In this document: one piece after another, positions 25,182 to 32,459 of the stretch
How the letters are laid out: each line of letters starts with the position of its first letter
How positions within the stretch are numbered: position 1 is the first letter of the stretch
Assembly: GCF_000298195.1 (NCBI RefSeq)
Contig: NZ_BAHC01000080.1
Location: 1-32,459, forward strand
DNA from: Gordonia rhizosphera NBRC 16068
GTDB taxonomy: Bacteria; Actinomycetota; Actinomycetes; Mycobacteriales; Mycobacteriaceae
DNA: 32,459 bases
Reading direction: 5' to 3'
The notes under the pieces: model-generated
The model's input: the letters and a program-made list of their open reading frames with translations, nothing else
Databases searched by the model: none
What the model was told of the DNA's origin: nothing
Position numbers and translations under genes: made by a program

Positions 25182-26150
25182 CTACGTGAGGATCGCGGCG
25201 GCAGTGGCGGCGACGGTGCGGTCGGCATCGCCGGTGAGTGCAGCGAGCAACGTCCGCGCGGTTGGATCCCCGATCTCGGCGAGTGCCTGCACGATGCGCA
25301 GGCGGGTCGCCGGATCGGCGGGGCCGAGTCGGTCACCGAGCGCCGCAACCGCATCGGCGCCACCGAGGTGACCGAGCGCCTCGGCCGCCTCCACGTCGTG
25401 GTGTCCGCCGATCACCATCTCGACCAGCACGTCGAATCCATGGCGGTCGCCGTGCGCCGCCAAACCCAGTGCCGCGCGCTCCCGCACCGTGTCGTCGGCG
25501 TCGGACACCGCGCCGCGCAGCAATCCCACCGCGCCATCGACGTCCAGGTCGGTGATCGCGGCGACGGCGCGCCGGCGTACCTCGACGTCCGACGAATCCA
25601 GCCCCGCGCCCAGCGCCGGTAGCGCTTGTTCTCCGGCGCGCGCCAACGACCAGCGCAGGGCCCCGGCGACATTTGGATCATCCTCGGCAAGAACGGCTTT
25701 CACCAGTTCGTCGACAGGAACAGGGCCGTCGGCCGGCTGCGACAGGACAGCCTGCTGGCGGTGCGGCGCCGACGACGACTCCAGCGCCCGAAACAGGGTG
25801 AGCACCGCCAGCACCTCCTCCCATCCGGCAGGGGACGAGGCGTCGACGCTGCGCAACCGCCCCAGCAGCTCGCGTTCGTCGGCGATCCGCTTCCGGGTGC
25901 GGTCGATGAGATCGGCGACCAACGCCGACGGCGAGAACTCCGGATCGTCGAGCGCACTCTTGACCTGCGGAAGCGTGAGGCCAAGGGTGCGCAGACTCTC
26001 GATGTGGAACAGCCGGCGGATGTCGTCGCCGGAGTACTCGCGGTACCCACCCGACGTACGGCCGGTCGGGGTCAGCAGCCCCAACCGGTCGTAGTGGCGG
26101 AGCATGCGGGTGCTGACCCCGGACCGCCGCGAGACCTCGCCGATCAACAT
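25182..26150 (-). CDS. MerR-family regulator with C-terminal HEAT repeats
   Basis: A 322-residue protein. Residues 1-70 are a MerR winged helix (MLIGEVSRRSGVSTRMLRHY, DRLGLLTP, GYREYSGDDIRRLFHIESLR), followed by a helical dimerisation segment (about 75-110). In place of a small effector domain, residues about 145-322 are HEAT/armadillo-like helical repeats with recurring ALRWSLARAGEQALPALGAG, VRRRAVAAITDLD, VRERAALGLAAHGD and IVQALAEIGDPTARTLL. It should act as a dimeric promoter-bending activator whose input comes through protein contacts of the repeats. It is nine bases downstream of a second HEAT gene and shares its promoter, which has the 19-base MerR spacer. Confidence 0.9.
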   Translation of the reverse strand: MLIGEVSRRSGVSTRMLRHYDRLGLLTPTGRTSGGYREYSGDDIRRLFHIESLRTLGLTLPQVKSALDDPEFSPSALVADLIDRTRKRIADERELLGRLRSVDASSPAGWEEVLAVLTLFRALESSSAPHRQQAVLSQPADGPVPVDELVKAVLAEDDPNVAGALRWSLARAGEQALPALGAGLDSSDVEVRRRAVAAITDLDVDGAVGLLRGAVSDADDTVRERAALGLAAHGDRHGFDVLVEMVIGGHHDVEAAEALGHLGGADAVAALGDRLGPADPATRLRIVQALAEIGDPTARTLLAALTGDADRTVAATAAAILT

Positions 26151-26159
26151 CGTCGGTCC

Positions 26160-26804
26160 CTACTCCGATCTTCCCGTGGCAGCCAGGAACAGCGACACCG
26201 CGAATCCGGAGTCGGGGTCCTCGCGCAGCCGTTGCGTGGCCTCGGCGTGCGCACGGACCTGCGGGTGGTCACTCGTCAGCGCGGCGGTCGTGGCCGCGAC
26301 GGACGCCTCGCCAAGTGCCACCAGCGCCCGGCTGAGGCTGCGCTGCAGATCCTCGTCACCGCGGCCGAACTCGTCGGCCATCGACACGGCGAGGTCGGAC
26401 TCGCTCCCGGTCGGAACGAGCGCGACCGCCGCACGCCACGCGGCTCGGACAACCTCGTCGTCGGTGTCATGCACCATCGGCGACACCCCGGGCCACGTGC
26501 GCGGGTCGCCGATCTTCGACAGAGTGTGCAGGGCCTGGCTGCGCGCCTGCGGGAGGTCGGAGCCGAGTTCGACCAGCAGGCGCGGCACGGTGCGGTCGGC
26601 GGGCATGCGGCACAACGCCCAGGTGAGCATGTCGCGGACGAAGAAGTCAGATTCGATCCCACACCGCTCGACGAGCAGCTCGAGGGTTTCGGCGTCCCCG
26701 GAGGTGCCGGCAGCCAGCGCGGCGCGCAGTCGCACCGACGGGTCGTGGCAGGTCAGGGCCTGGGTGAGGCGAGTATCGGACTCGCGTCGGGTAGTGGTGT
26801 TCAT
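26160..26804 (-). CDS. HEAT-repeat protein, partner of MerR-HEAT regulator
   Basis: A 214-residue soluble protein made of HEAT-like repeats (DPSVRLRAALAAGTSGDAET, FVRDMLTWALCRMPADRTV, ARSQALHTLSKIGDPRTWPG, VVRAAWRAAVALVPTG and later repeats). No catalytic motif or signal is seen. ATG 26804 has a very strong AGGAGGTGG site; an ATG at 26813 lies within that site. It is the first gene of a two-gene operon with the MerR-HEAT regulator. The matching repeat type suggests that the two proteins contact each other or the same target. In shape it also resembles PBS-lyase HEAT proteins, but no lyase function is implied. Confidence 0.85.
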   Translation of the reverse strand: MNTTTRRESDTRLTQALTCHDPSVRLRAALAAGTSGDAETLELLVERCGIESDFFVRDMLTWALCRMPADRTVPRLLVELGSDLPQARSQALHTLSKIGDPRTWPGVSPMVHDTDDEVVRAAWRAAVALVPTGSESDLAVSMADEFGRGDEDLQRSLSRALVALGEASVAATTAALTSDHPQVRAHAEATQRLREDPDSGFAVSLFLAATGRSE

Positions 26805-26827
26805 CGCAACCACCTCCTTCAGCGACC

Positions 26828-26858
26828 AGTAGACAGCTTGTCACGATGTCAAGGTCAA
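26828..26858 (-). promoter_or_regulatory. MerR-type promoter/operator (19-bp spacer with dyad)
   Basis: On the minus strand, -35 TTGACC (26858-26853), a 19-base spacer, and -10 TCTACT (26833-26828). The spacer contains the dyad CTTGACA-TCG-TGACAAG (26853-26837), six of seven bases symmetric. An overlong spacer filled by a dyad is the signature of MerR-activated promoters. Transcription would start near 26821, 17 bases before ATG 26804. Autoregulation by the second gene of the operon is the natural reading. Confidence 0.7.
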
Positions 26859-26889
26859 GGCGGAGATGCGGGTCGGGCACAATGGGGCC

Positions 26890-27285
26890 ATGGCTGCCCG
26901 CATTGTCCGAGTCCTGCTCCTGATGCTTACCGGTCTGTTCGTGGTGGTGGCGTGCGGAACGTCCGACGACACCAGTACCGGGCAGTCTGGCGCGGCGGCC
27001 GGATCGTTGGCGCCGGGCACCGTCGTGATCGACGTACGTACCCCCGAGGAGTACGCCGCCGGGCACCTGCAGGGTGCGCGCAACATCGACGTGTCCTCGC
27101 CGACCTTCGTCGAGATGATCTCGACCTTGCCCACCGATGACCCGTATGTCGTGTACTGCCGCACCGGCAACCGGTCCGCGCAGGCTGTCGCCATCATGCG
27201 GTCGCAGGGCTTCACCGACGTCACCGACGCGGGCGGGATCGACGAGGCGCAGGCGAGTACCGGGTTGCAGGTACAGAGCGAGTAG
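26890..27285 (+). CDS. Rhodanese-domain lipoprotein
   Basis: A 131-residue single-domain sulfurtransferase-like protein anchored outside the membrane. The N-terminus RIVRVLLLMLTGLFVVVAC is a lipoprotein signal with lipobox VVAC and lipidated Cys22. The rhodanese domain covers about 40-131, with VVIDVRTPEEYAAGHLQGA and the active loop YCRTGNRS, whose Cys90 would carry persulfide. I prefer ATG 26890; the ATG at 26866 would add eight residues and sits directly after GGAG. Its promoter region overlaps the divergent HEAT/MerR operon (31 bases from the -35). Exported rhodaneses may handle sulfur compounds or act in redox stress; no partner is evident. Confidence 0.9.
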   Translation: MAARIVRVLLLMLTGLFVVVACGTSDDTSTGQSGAAAGSLAPGTVVIDVRTPEEYAAGHLQGARNIDVSSPTFVEMISTLPTDDPYVVYCRTGNRSAQAVAIMRSQGFTDVTDAGGIDEAQASTGLQVQSE

Positions 27286-27389
27286 TCGATACGGCACAAT
27301 CGGACGGCGTGCTCGGATATCTGGACACCGTCCGGTTGCGAAATGGTCTGGATTGCACAACGCGCCGTGTCGGGGATGCCGGTCAGCCC

Positions 27390-27395
27390 TAGCTT
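27390..27395 (+). promoter_or_regulatory. Candidate -10 of leaderless secreted-protein gene
   Basis: TAGCTT (TANNNT) lies seven bases before ATG 27403, and no Shine-Dalgarno is present. The message probably starts at the ATG. Confidence 0.45.
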
Positions 27396-27402
27396 GTGAC
27401 GC

Positions 27403-27945
27403 ATGAGAACGATGAGACTGAAGTTGATCTTGGTTCTACTGTGCTCGGTCGCTATCACCACCTTCGCCATGCCCACCAACGCCTCGGCCATCGGGTCGTC
27501 GGACCTCATCACGGGTTCGAGCAACCCGGACCGGATACATCTGACGACTCGGGTCTCGGGACACACCATCAACTACACGATCACGAACGTTCCGGAGACG
27601 AACCTCGTGACACCACGGGCCTGCAACACCCTGGTGATCAACGTCGTTCGCGCGGGACTCGCCGCCCTGCCGGTCATCTTGGGTGGATTCAGTTCCGACT
27701 CGATCAACCTCAGGCAACTCGTCGCCAATCTGAACAGGCTCGGCGCGCTGCCCGTCGCACCGCAGCTGTTGAAGAGGGCGGACAAGTCCGGTGTGGTCAC
27801 GGGCAGCTTCGAGAACGTGCCGGGCGGCAACTACCTGGTGGCCACGCTCTGCAATATCAACCCGACCCAGCCGATCGCCAGCATCGACGCGAGCCTGATC
27901 GGCCTGGCCTACTCGTACGTCTTCCCGGGCTTCGGTTCCTCGTAG
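27403..27945 (+). CDS. Secreted protein, unknown function
   Basis: A 180-residue protein with a clear Sec signal (MRTMRLKLILVLLCSVAITT, cut probably after NASA near residue 29). The mature part has two cysteines (in TPRACNTLV and VATLCNINP) that may pair, a central ALPVILGGF stretch and a C-terminal YSYVFPGFGSS. No enzyme motif or named family is recognised. ATG 27403 is favoured by the -10 box seven bases upstream; ATG 27412 is also possible. The 3' end overlaps the convergent MarR-like gene by 37 bases, so the two transcripts are complementary there. Confidence 0.8.
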   Translation: MRTMRLKLILVLLCSVAITTFAMPTNASAIGSSDLITGSSNPDRIHLTTRVSGHTINYTITNVPETNLVTPRACNTLVINVVRAGLAALPVILGGFSSDSINLRQLVANLNRLGALPVAPQLLKRADKSGVVTGSFENVPGGNYLVATLCNINPTQPIASIDASLIGLAYSYVFPGFGSS

Positions 27946-28370
27946 GAGCGTTGGAGCGTAGGGGCGTCTTCCACCTGAACCGTGACCGCCGCGCGGCCAC
28001 GGTCGAGCACCACGTTCAGGATGCGCGCGGTGGAGTCGGTGTCGTCGGCGGGCAGGTCGTCGAAGACCGGAGCCGTGAACGTCTTGATGCGTTGCATGGT
28101 GCGGTCGACGAAAGCGTGCCCGGCTTCTGTCACAAGCGCACCGTCGAGGAATCCCCGGTCGGTCAGGCCGTCGACGATCTCCCCGGCGTCGGCGAAATGA
28201 GCGCGGTCGCGCACGAGGTCGGGTAGCGGGCGGGCGCCGGCGTTCGCCACGGCGAGTCGCAGGGTCACCCACTCGCGTTCGCTGAGCCCGGAGTCGGAGA
28301 GAACGGTGTCGAGGATGGCGTGCAAGGTCTTCTCGGTCTGGCCGATGAGTTCCGGGCCGAACGGGATCAT
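27909..28370 (-). CDS. MarR-like winged-helix protein, possibly regulator partner
   Basis: A 153-residue protein starting at ATG 28370 behind AGGAGG. The order of helices (ELIGQTEKTLHAILDTVL, SGLSEREWVTLRLAVANAG, HFADAGEIVDGLTDRGFLDG) followed by a LVTEAGHAFVDRTMQRIKTF wing resembles MarR-family winged helices, but the recognition helix is poorly conserved, so I call it MarR-like. The C-terminus (NVVLDRGRAAVTVQVEDAPT) is unfamiliar. It is divergent from a true MarR gene, with two identical-type palindromes between them, so it is the likely regulated gene. It overlaps the end of the secreted-protein gene. Confidence 0.7.
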   Translation of the reverse strand: MIPFGPELIGQTEKTLHAILDTVLSDSGLSEREWVTLRLAVANAGARPLPDLVRDRAHFADAGEIVDGLTDRGFLDGALVTEAGHAFVDRTMQRIKTFTAPVFDDLPADDTDSTARILNVVLDRGRAAVTVQVEDAPTLQRSYEEPKPGKTYE

Positions 28371-28422
28371 GGTGATCCTCCTGTCGATGGGATCGGCGGG
28401 TGCTGCACACACCCAAATAAAC

Positions 28423-28437
28423 GTTGGTCGCACCAAC
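28423..28437. promoter_or_regulatory. MarR operator candidate 1 (GTTGG-N5-CCAAC)
   Basis: GTTGG-TCGCA-CCAAC is an exact inverted repeat (GTTGGT-CGC-ACCAAC if the symmetry is extended by one). It is located 53 bases upstream of the minus-strand start at 28370. Confidence 0.7.
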
Positions 28438-28450
28438 AATACTCTTCACC

Positions 28451-28465
28451 GTTGGTTTCGCCAAC
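28451..28465. promoter_or_regulatory. MarR operator candidate 2 (GTTGG-N5-CCAAC)
   Basis: GTTGG-TTTCG-CCAAC has the same arms and spacing as operator 1; the centres are 28 bases apart. It lies directly upstream of the TAGGCT -10 box of the plus-strand MarR gene, where a bound dimer would block polymerase. Confidence 0.7.
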
Positions 28466-28472
28466 GTTTTGT

Positions 28473-28478
28473 TAGGCT
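28473..28478 (+). promoter_or_regulatory. Candidate -10 of leaderless MarR gene
   Basis: TAGGCT (TANNNT) ends six bases before GTG 28485, and no Shine-Dalgarno is visible. Confidence 0.45.
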
Positions 28479-28484
28479 TTCCGG

Positions 28485-28904
28485 GTGGTACGACGTCTGC
28501 GTGATCAAGCCACCTGGTTGGTGAACCGGGCGCATGTCCGGGCCCATGCCGACCTGCAGCGCGCGTTCTCGGCGGCGGGATCGCGGCCCTACTACTTCCG
28601 TCTACTCGCGGCCCTCGACGAGTTGGGGTCGGTCAGCCAGGCCGACCTCGGCCGGGCGGTGGGCATGGACCGCAGCGACGTCGCGACATCACTCGTGGTC
28701 CTCGTCGATGCGGGGTTCGCGGCGAGGGTGCCCGACCTCCTGGACCGACGGCGCAACGTCGTCGAGATCACCGCGGCGGGGCGCGTGGAACTCGATCGGC
28801 TCGGCGCGGTTCTCGACGAGGTGCAGCGGGATTTCCTGGCACCACTCACCGACGACGAACAGAGGGTGTTCCTGGGGTTGATCGAGAGGCTCGGCGACTC
28901 CTGA
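28485..28904 (+). CDS. MarR-family transcriptional regulator
   Basis: A 139-residue protein with the MarR winged helix over most of its length: an N-terminal dimerisation helix, YYFRLLAALDELGSVSQADL, the recognition helix region GRAVGMDRSDVATSLVVLVD and the wing ARVPDLLDRRRNVVEITAAG with the family's D-x-R-x3 pattern. It probably binds the two GTTGG-N5-CCAAC palindromes upstream and represses itself and the divergent gene; a small-molecule ligand would relieve this. The GTG at 28485 is chosen from the frame and the adjacent -10. It ends 46 bases before the convergent serine hydrolase. Confidence 0.93.
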   Translation: MVRRLRDQATWLVNRAHVRAHADLQRAFSAAGSRPYYFRLLAALDELGSVSQADLGRAVGMDRSDVATSLVVLVDAGFAARVPDLLDRRRNVVEITAAGRVELDRLGAVLDEVQRDFLAPLTDDEQRVFLGLIERLGDS

Positions 28905-28950
28905 GCTGCGTCGGCTGTCTGCGCCCGGCCGCACACCGGTCAGACCCAGG

Positions 28951-30135
28951 TCATCGCGGCAGTGCGGCGACGAGTCCGGCGAACACGGCCTGCGCGGGTG
29001 CCTGCTCATGGCCGTCGATCGTGACCGTGTTGTCGCTGTTGGTCAGCACGAGGATCGTGGTGTCCTTGCCGTAGTTGCGGAACAACACACTGTTGTAGCC
29101 GGGTATGTCACCGTCGTGGCCCCACCAACCGTCACGGTCACCGATACCGATCCCGTAGCCGGCTGTCGCGGTGTTCGGCGGCGGCGAGTGCAGGATCGAG
29201 TCACGTCGCAGCTGCTGGGTCGCGGGTTCCAGAATGCCGTTGCCGGTGAAGAGCGCGTCGCCCCATTTCTGCAGATCGTCGAGGGTCGAGATCACCGCGC
29301 CGGCGGTGAAGGCGAACGACGGATTCCAGTGAGTCGAGTCGACGTTGTGACCGGCGGGTTGTCCCTGGTCGGTCTGCCCATCGAGATGCGGTGCGGCGAT
29401 CTCGACCGAGCCACCCGGAAAGGTCGTGTCGGACATGTCCAGTGGCGTGAACAGGCGCGTGGCGAAGGTCTCGGCGATCGGTTGGTGGAGAACCTTTTCG
29501 ATCACCATTCCCAACAGGATGTAATTGGTATTCGAATACTCCCAGCCTTGGCCGGGGGCGAAGTCGGCGGGCATCGGTTTCACGGCGTCGACGAGTTCCG
29601 CGGGTGGCCAGGCATATTCTGGATTGGCGAAATACTTGTCCGCCACTGCATTCGACTCCGTGTACGAGGGGATTCCGCTGGTCATGTCGGCCAACTGGCG
29701 CAACGTGGCGGTGTCGCCGTTGGGCACCCCGGACACGTAGGTCCCGATGGTGTCATCGAGTGAGAGTCGCTTCTCTTGGACCAATTGGAGCAGGATCGTG
29801 GCGGTCATAGTCTTCGTCAGCGATCCGATCCGAGTCCGGTCGGTCGAGGTTGGCGCCGCGGTACGGTCGGCACCCGCCGTTCCCGATGTCCCCGTCCACG
29901 TACCTTCCGGCGAGACGATTCTGGCGATCACCCCGGGGAAGCCGCCGGCGGCTCGGACGTCGTCCAATACGTTCTGGTAGACCGCGGCCGATGCGGGGCT
30001 GGATGACGATGTACCCGACGGGGTGTCTACGGAAATGTCGGACGACCCGCAGGCGGCGAACAGCAGGATCGTCGCCGCCACCATGGTCATCATCGTCAGC
30101 AGTCCGGATCGAGCGTTCAGGCCACTGGGTCGCAT
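28951..30135 (-). CDS. Serine beta-lactamase-fold hydrolase, lipoprotein (class C / D-Ala-D-Ala carboxypeptidase type)
   Basis: A 394-residue exported protein. The N-terminus ends in lipobox FAAC with lipidated Cys29. The beta-lactamase/transpeptidase fold motifs are SLTK (Ser105, Lys108), YSN in EYSNTNY and the third motif HDG in WGHDGDIPG (KTG equivalent). LRQLADMTSGIPSYTES is typical of this family. Such proteins act as esterases, peptidases or penicillin-binding enzymes; resistance cannot be inferred. ATG 30135 has an AAAGGAG site. It follows the FAD monooxygenase by 13 bases on the same strand, so the two are probably one transcript. Confidence 0.93.
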   Translation of the reverse strand: MRPSGLNARSGLLTMMTMVAATILLFAACGSSDISVDTPSGTSSSSPASAAVYQNVLDDVRAAGGFPGVIARIVSPEGTWTGTSGTAGADRTAAPTSTDRTRIGSLTKTMTATILLQLVQEKRLSLDDTIGTYVSGVPNGDTATLRQLADMTSGIPSYTESNAVADKYFANPEYAWPPAELVDAVKPMPADFAPGQGWEYSNTNYILLGMVIEKVLHQPIAETFATRLFTPLDMSDTTFPGGSVEIAAPHLDGQTDQGQPAGHNVDSTHWNPSFAFTAGAVISTLDDLQKWGDALFTGNGILEPATQQLRRDSILHSPPPNTATAGYGIGIGDRDGWWGHDGDIPGYNSVLFRNYGKDTTILVLTNSDNTVTIDGHEQAPAQAVFAGLVAALPR

Positions 30136-30148
30136 CGATGGACTCCTT

Positions 30149-31768
30149 TCAAGAGAAGGTCAACGCGAGGTGCTTGACCAGCGCGGCCACGTCACCGACC
30201 GGGCCACGGTACGAGAGATACCCATCGGGTCGGATGAGGAATACGGTGTCCCCATCCGGTCGGTACCCGTCGGCGAACCGCCCCTCGCAGTCTCGGACCA
30301 GCGGCAGCTCGGTGCTGCCGACCTGCGCTTCGGGGGAGGCCACCACGTAGACGTCGAGGAGGCCATGGGTCGCGGTAGCGACATCGGTGACAGCGGCCTC
30401 GAACTCCGTGACCGCACCGGGCCCTGACGGGTCCGTCGCGTAGAAAATGGCGGTGTGCCGCAATCTGCCGAGCAGCGAGAACAGGCGGATGGGGAAGTTG
30501 ACGACCTCGCGCGACAGACCGAACGCATCGGGAGCGCGTTCGCCCGCCCGGGGCCCATCACCGTGCAAGCCCCCGGACACGATGGGGCTGTCTGCGTAGC
30601 TGATCAGCAGTTGGGCCTCACGACGCATGACGAATTCGGGATCGGACGAGTCCGTGCCGACTCCCTGGCGGGCACTTCGGACCGTACGACCGACCACTTC
30701 CTCGCCGACGGGGCGTCGTTCGGCGTCATAACTGGCCAGCAGACCGACACCCGCGACGCCGTCGACCGCGAGTGCCAGCTTCCAGGCGAGGTTGTGGGCA
30801 TCCTGGATGCCCGTGTTCATACCCTGGGCACCTGTCGGGGGGTGGATATGTGCCGCGTCGCCGGCCACGAAAACCCTTCCGCGGGAATAGGAGTCGACAA
30901 TGCGGTGGCTGATGCGGAACACCGACGACCAGCGGAGGTCCGAGACCGTCGCCGGTTCGGGAGACAATCGGTCCACCACGGCCTGGATGTGTGACAGCTC
31001 CGGTTTGCGGGTCCCCTCGAAGCCGTGCGCGACGCCGTCCTCACTTCGGGTGGGGGCGGTCGACAATTCGTCGGGCACCAGCATCGACATCCGGTAGCGG
31101 CCATGCCCCGGGAGCGGGATGCACACGAGCAGGTCGTCGGTCTGCCCGTCGGTCTGGTGCATCGAGCGCACGCTGTAGCCCTGCGGCTGTGACCAATCCA
31201 CCGCAACGTCTCCCAACATGTACTGCTCCTCGAACGCGGCACCCTCGAAGGTGAGTCCGAGGCTTTTGCGGACCGTGCTGTGCGCACCGTCGCATCCGAC
31301 GAGATAGGCCACCCGGACGGTTTCAGTGGCATCATCGGGGCCTTGCAGCGTGGCGGTGACGCCGTCGTCATCCTGGGTGAACCCCGCCAGTCGGACACCG
31401 CGTTCGATGGCCCCGCCGATCCGGGCGAGGTGCTCTCGCAGGATGCGCTCGGTCTCGTACTGCGGGATGGAGAGGAAGCGGAACGGGACATCGGACGGGA
31501 CCGCGAGGTCGATCCGCCCGACCTCGGTACCGTTGACATACATGATCTGGCCGCGCATCTCGATTCCCACATCGAGGATGGCCGGCAGCACGCCCATGCC
31601 CTCGAAGACCTCGAGTGTGCGCGGCTGGACGCCGACTGCCTTCGCATACTGCGGTGGTTCGATCAGCGGATCGACGATGCGGACTCGTATGCCACGCCTG
31701 CGCAGTTCGATCGCGGCGGTCAGGCCGATCGGGCCGGCGCCTGCGATCAGAACGTCCGTGTCCGGCAT
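30149..31768 (-). CDS. FAD-dependent aromatic monooxygenase (PheA/MhpA/UbiH-type)
   Basis: A 539-residue class A flavoprotein monooxygenase. Seen: the N-terminal dinucleotide fold GAGPIG (10-15), the DG motif VGCDGAHSTVRKSLG, the GD motif FVAGDAAHIHPPTGAQG followed by NTGIQDAHNLAWKLA, and a C-terminal thioredoxin-like segment (EGRFADGYRPDGDTVFLIRP, DGYLSYRG) as in phenol hydroxylase and rifampicin-monooxygenase relatives. It hydroxylates an aromatic or polyketide substrate using NAD(P)H and oxygen. ATG 31768 has GGAGG nine bases upstream; ATG 31777 overlaps that site and is rejected. It is divergent from tex and is followed by the serine-hydrolase lipoprotein. Confidence 0.93.
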   Translation of the reverse strand: MPDTDVLIAGAGPIGLTAAIELRRRGIRVRIVDPLIEPPQYAKAVGVQPRTLEVFEGMGVLPAILDVGIEMRGQIMYVNGTEVGRIDLAVPSDVPFRFLSIPQYETERILREHLARIGGAIERGVRLAGFTQDDDGVTATLQGPDDATETVRVAYLVGCDGAHSTVRKSLGLTFEGAAFEEQYMLGDVAVDWSQPQGYSVRSMHQTDGQTDDLLVCIPLPGHGRYRMSMLVPDELSTAPTRSEDGVAHGFEGTRKPELSHIQAVVDRLSPEPATVSDLRWSSVFRISHRIVDSYSRGRVFVAGDAAHIHPPTGAQGMNTGIQDAHNLAWKLALAVDGVAGVGLLASYDAERRPVGEEVVGRTVRSARQGVGTDSSDPEFVMRREAQLLISYADSPIVSGGLHGDGPRAGERAPDAFGLSREVVNFPIRLFSLLGRLRHTAIFYATDPSGPGAVTEFEAAVTDVATATHGLLDVYVVASPEAQVGSTELPLVRDCEGRFADGYRPDGDTVFLIRPDGYLSYRGPVGDVAALVKHLALTFS

Positions 31769-31908
31769 GGGGACCATCCTCCAACGGTGACGGGGCAGGG
31801 CAGGACCATTATTGAAGTCGTTGCCCATCCGGTACCGGGCTTTCCTGGAATACGTGGCGTCGGGTCACCAATCGGTGCCGCGTCGTGAACGATGTCCGGA
31901 GACTTCGG

Positions 31909-31914
31909 TAGGGT
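31909..31914 (+). promoter_or_regulatory. Candidate -10 of leaderless tex
   Basis: TAGGGT (TANNNT) ends seven bases before GTG 31922. No convincing ribosome binding site lies between them. Confidence 0.45.
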
Positions 31915-31921
31915 CCTGCGG

Positions 31922-32459
31922 GTGAGTCCGAGCACAGTCGTGAAGTCCGTGAACACCCGCCTCGCCGAGGAACTGTCGGTCGGGGAGGGGCAGGTCGCCG
32001 CCGCGGTCCGTCTCCTCGATGACGGCGCCACCGTGCCGTTCATCGCGCGCTACCGCAAGGAGGTGACCGGAAGCCTCGACGACGCCCAACTGCGCACCCT
32101 CGACGAGCGACTGCGTTACCTGCGCGAACTCGACGAGCGGCGCGATGCGGTCCTCGCGTCGATCGACGAACAGGGCAAGCTCACCGACGAACTGCGATCG
32201 GCGTTGCTGGCCGCGGACACCAAGGCACGCGTCGAGGACATCTATCTGCCGTACAAGCCCAAACGCCGGACCAAGGCGCAGATCGCTCGCGAGGCCGGAC
32301 TCGAACCCCTGGCCGACCGACTGCTGGCCGACCCCGCGCTGGTCCCCGACGACGTCGCCGCGGAGTTCGTGACCGACGGGGTCGCCGACGCCGCGGCCGC
32401 GCTCGACGGTGCGCGACAGATCCTCGTCGAGCGGGCCGCCGAGGACGCCGAGCTGGTCG
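31922..32459 (+). CDS. tex: Tex-family transcription accessory protein, N-terminal part (3' end outside window)
   Basis: The frame opens at GTG 31922 and runs off the window; about 179 residues are visible of a protein that is usually about 750-850 long. The N-terminal Tex signature is clear: [20 protein letters not shown] followed by [20 protein letters not shown], then [20 protein letters not shown]. Tex is a conserved RNA-binding protein with YqgF-like, helix-hairpin-helix and S1 domains that affects transcription and RNA handling; those domains lie beyond the window. GTG codons at 31940 and 31949 are in frame but less well placed relative to the -10 box. Confidence 0.95.
   Translation, partial: MSPSTVVKSVNTRLAEELSVGEGQVAAAVRLLDDGATVPFIARYRKEVTGSLDDAQLRTLDERLRYLRELDERRDAVLASIDEQGKLTDELRSALLAADTKARVEDIYLPYKPKRRTKAQIAREAGLEPLADRLLADPALVPDDVAAEFVTDGVADAAAALDGARQILVERAAEDAELV

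Overview
The window is high-GC DNA with actinobacterial gene style: GTG starts, TANNNT -10 boxes placed 6-7 bases before start codons, large LuxR and AfsR-type ATPase regulators, lipobox lipoproteins and LLM flavin oxidoreductases. A member of the Mycobacteriales such as Gordonia or a near relative fits best. This is inference from gene content; no rRNA or other phylogenetic marker is present. The gene at each end is cut by the window edge. I see no tRNA, rRNA, CRISPR array, insertion sequence or phage gene.

Layout. 1-3775: two tandem, closely related large LuxR-type ATPase regulators (the first cut by the window edge) and a small secreted protein. 3850-8272: a GNAT-AAA+ fusion protein and a type B carboxylesterase on the minus strand; divergent from them an adenosine-specific-kinase-family protein, which meets an LLM oxidoreductase tail to tail. 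8481-12910: a one-chain ABCG-type exporter, a gene-poor stretch with a broken VOC (glyoxalase-fold) gene, a TetR regulator and a berberine-bridge-type FAD oxidase. 12990-16977: an AfsR/SARP-type regulator and a DedA membrane protein. 17015-21058: a regulon-like block with a methyltransferase and an alpha/beta hydrolase divergent from an ECF41-type sigma factor, then a trypsin-fold protease without a signal peptide and a strong hairpin. 21076-25169: a sugar-alcohol module with a zinc dehydrogenase divergent from a mannitol-type PTS permease and its DeoR regulator. 25182-26858: a MerR regulator with HEAT repeats, co-transcribed with a separate HEAT protein. 26890-28904: a rhodanese lipoprotein, a secreted protein, and a divergent MarR / MarR-like pair. 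28951-31768: a beta-lactamase-fold lipoprotein and an FAD monooxygenase. 31922-end: the start of tex.

The most striking structure is regulatory. (1) Between the sigma factor and the hydrolase lie two divergent promoter-like elements of identical design, GGTCAC(A/G)-N16-CGTC, whose -35 boxes form an inverted repeat. This matches what I recall of the ECF41 promoter and suggests that the sigma factor drives itself and a hydrolase-methyltransferase operon. (2) The MerR-HEAT operon has a MerR-style promoter: a 19-base spacer filled by a dyad. (3) The MarR intergenic region holds two GTTGG-N5-CCAAC palindromes. (4) The PTS/dehydrogenase intergenic region holds inverted copies of ATGCCCGT. Several genes appear to be leaderless.
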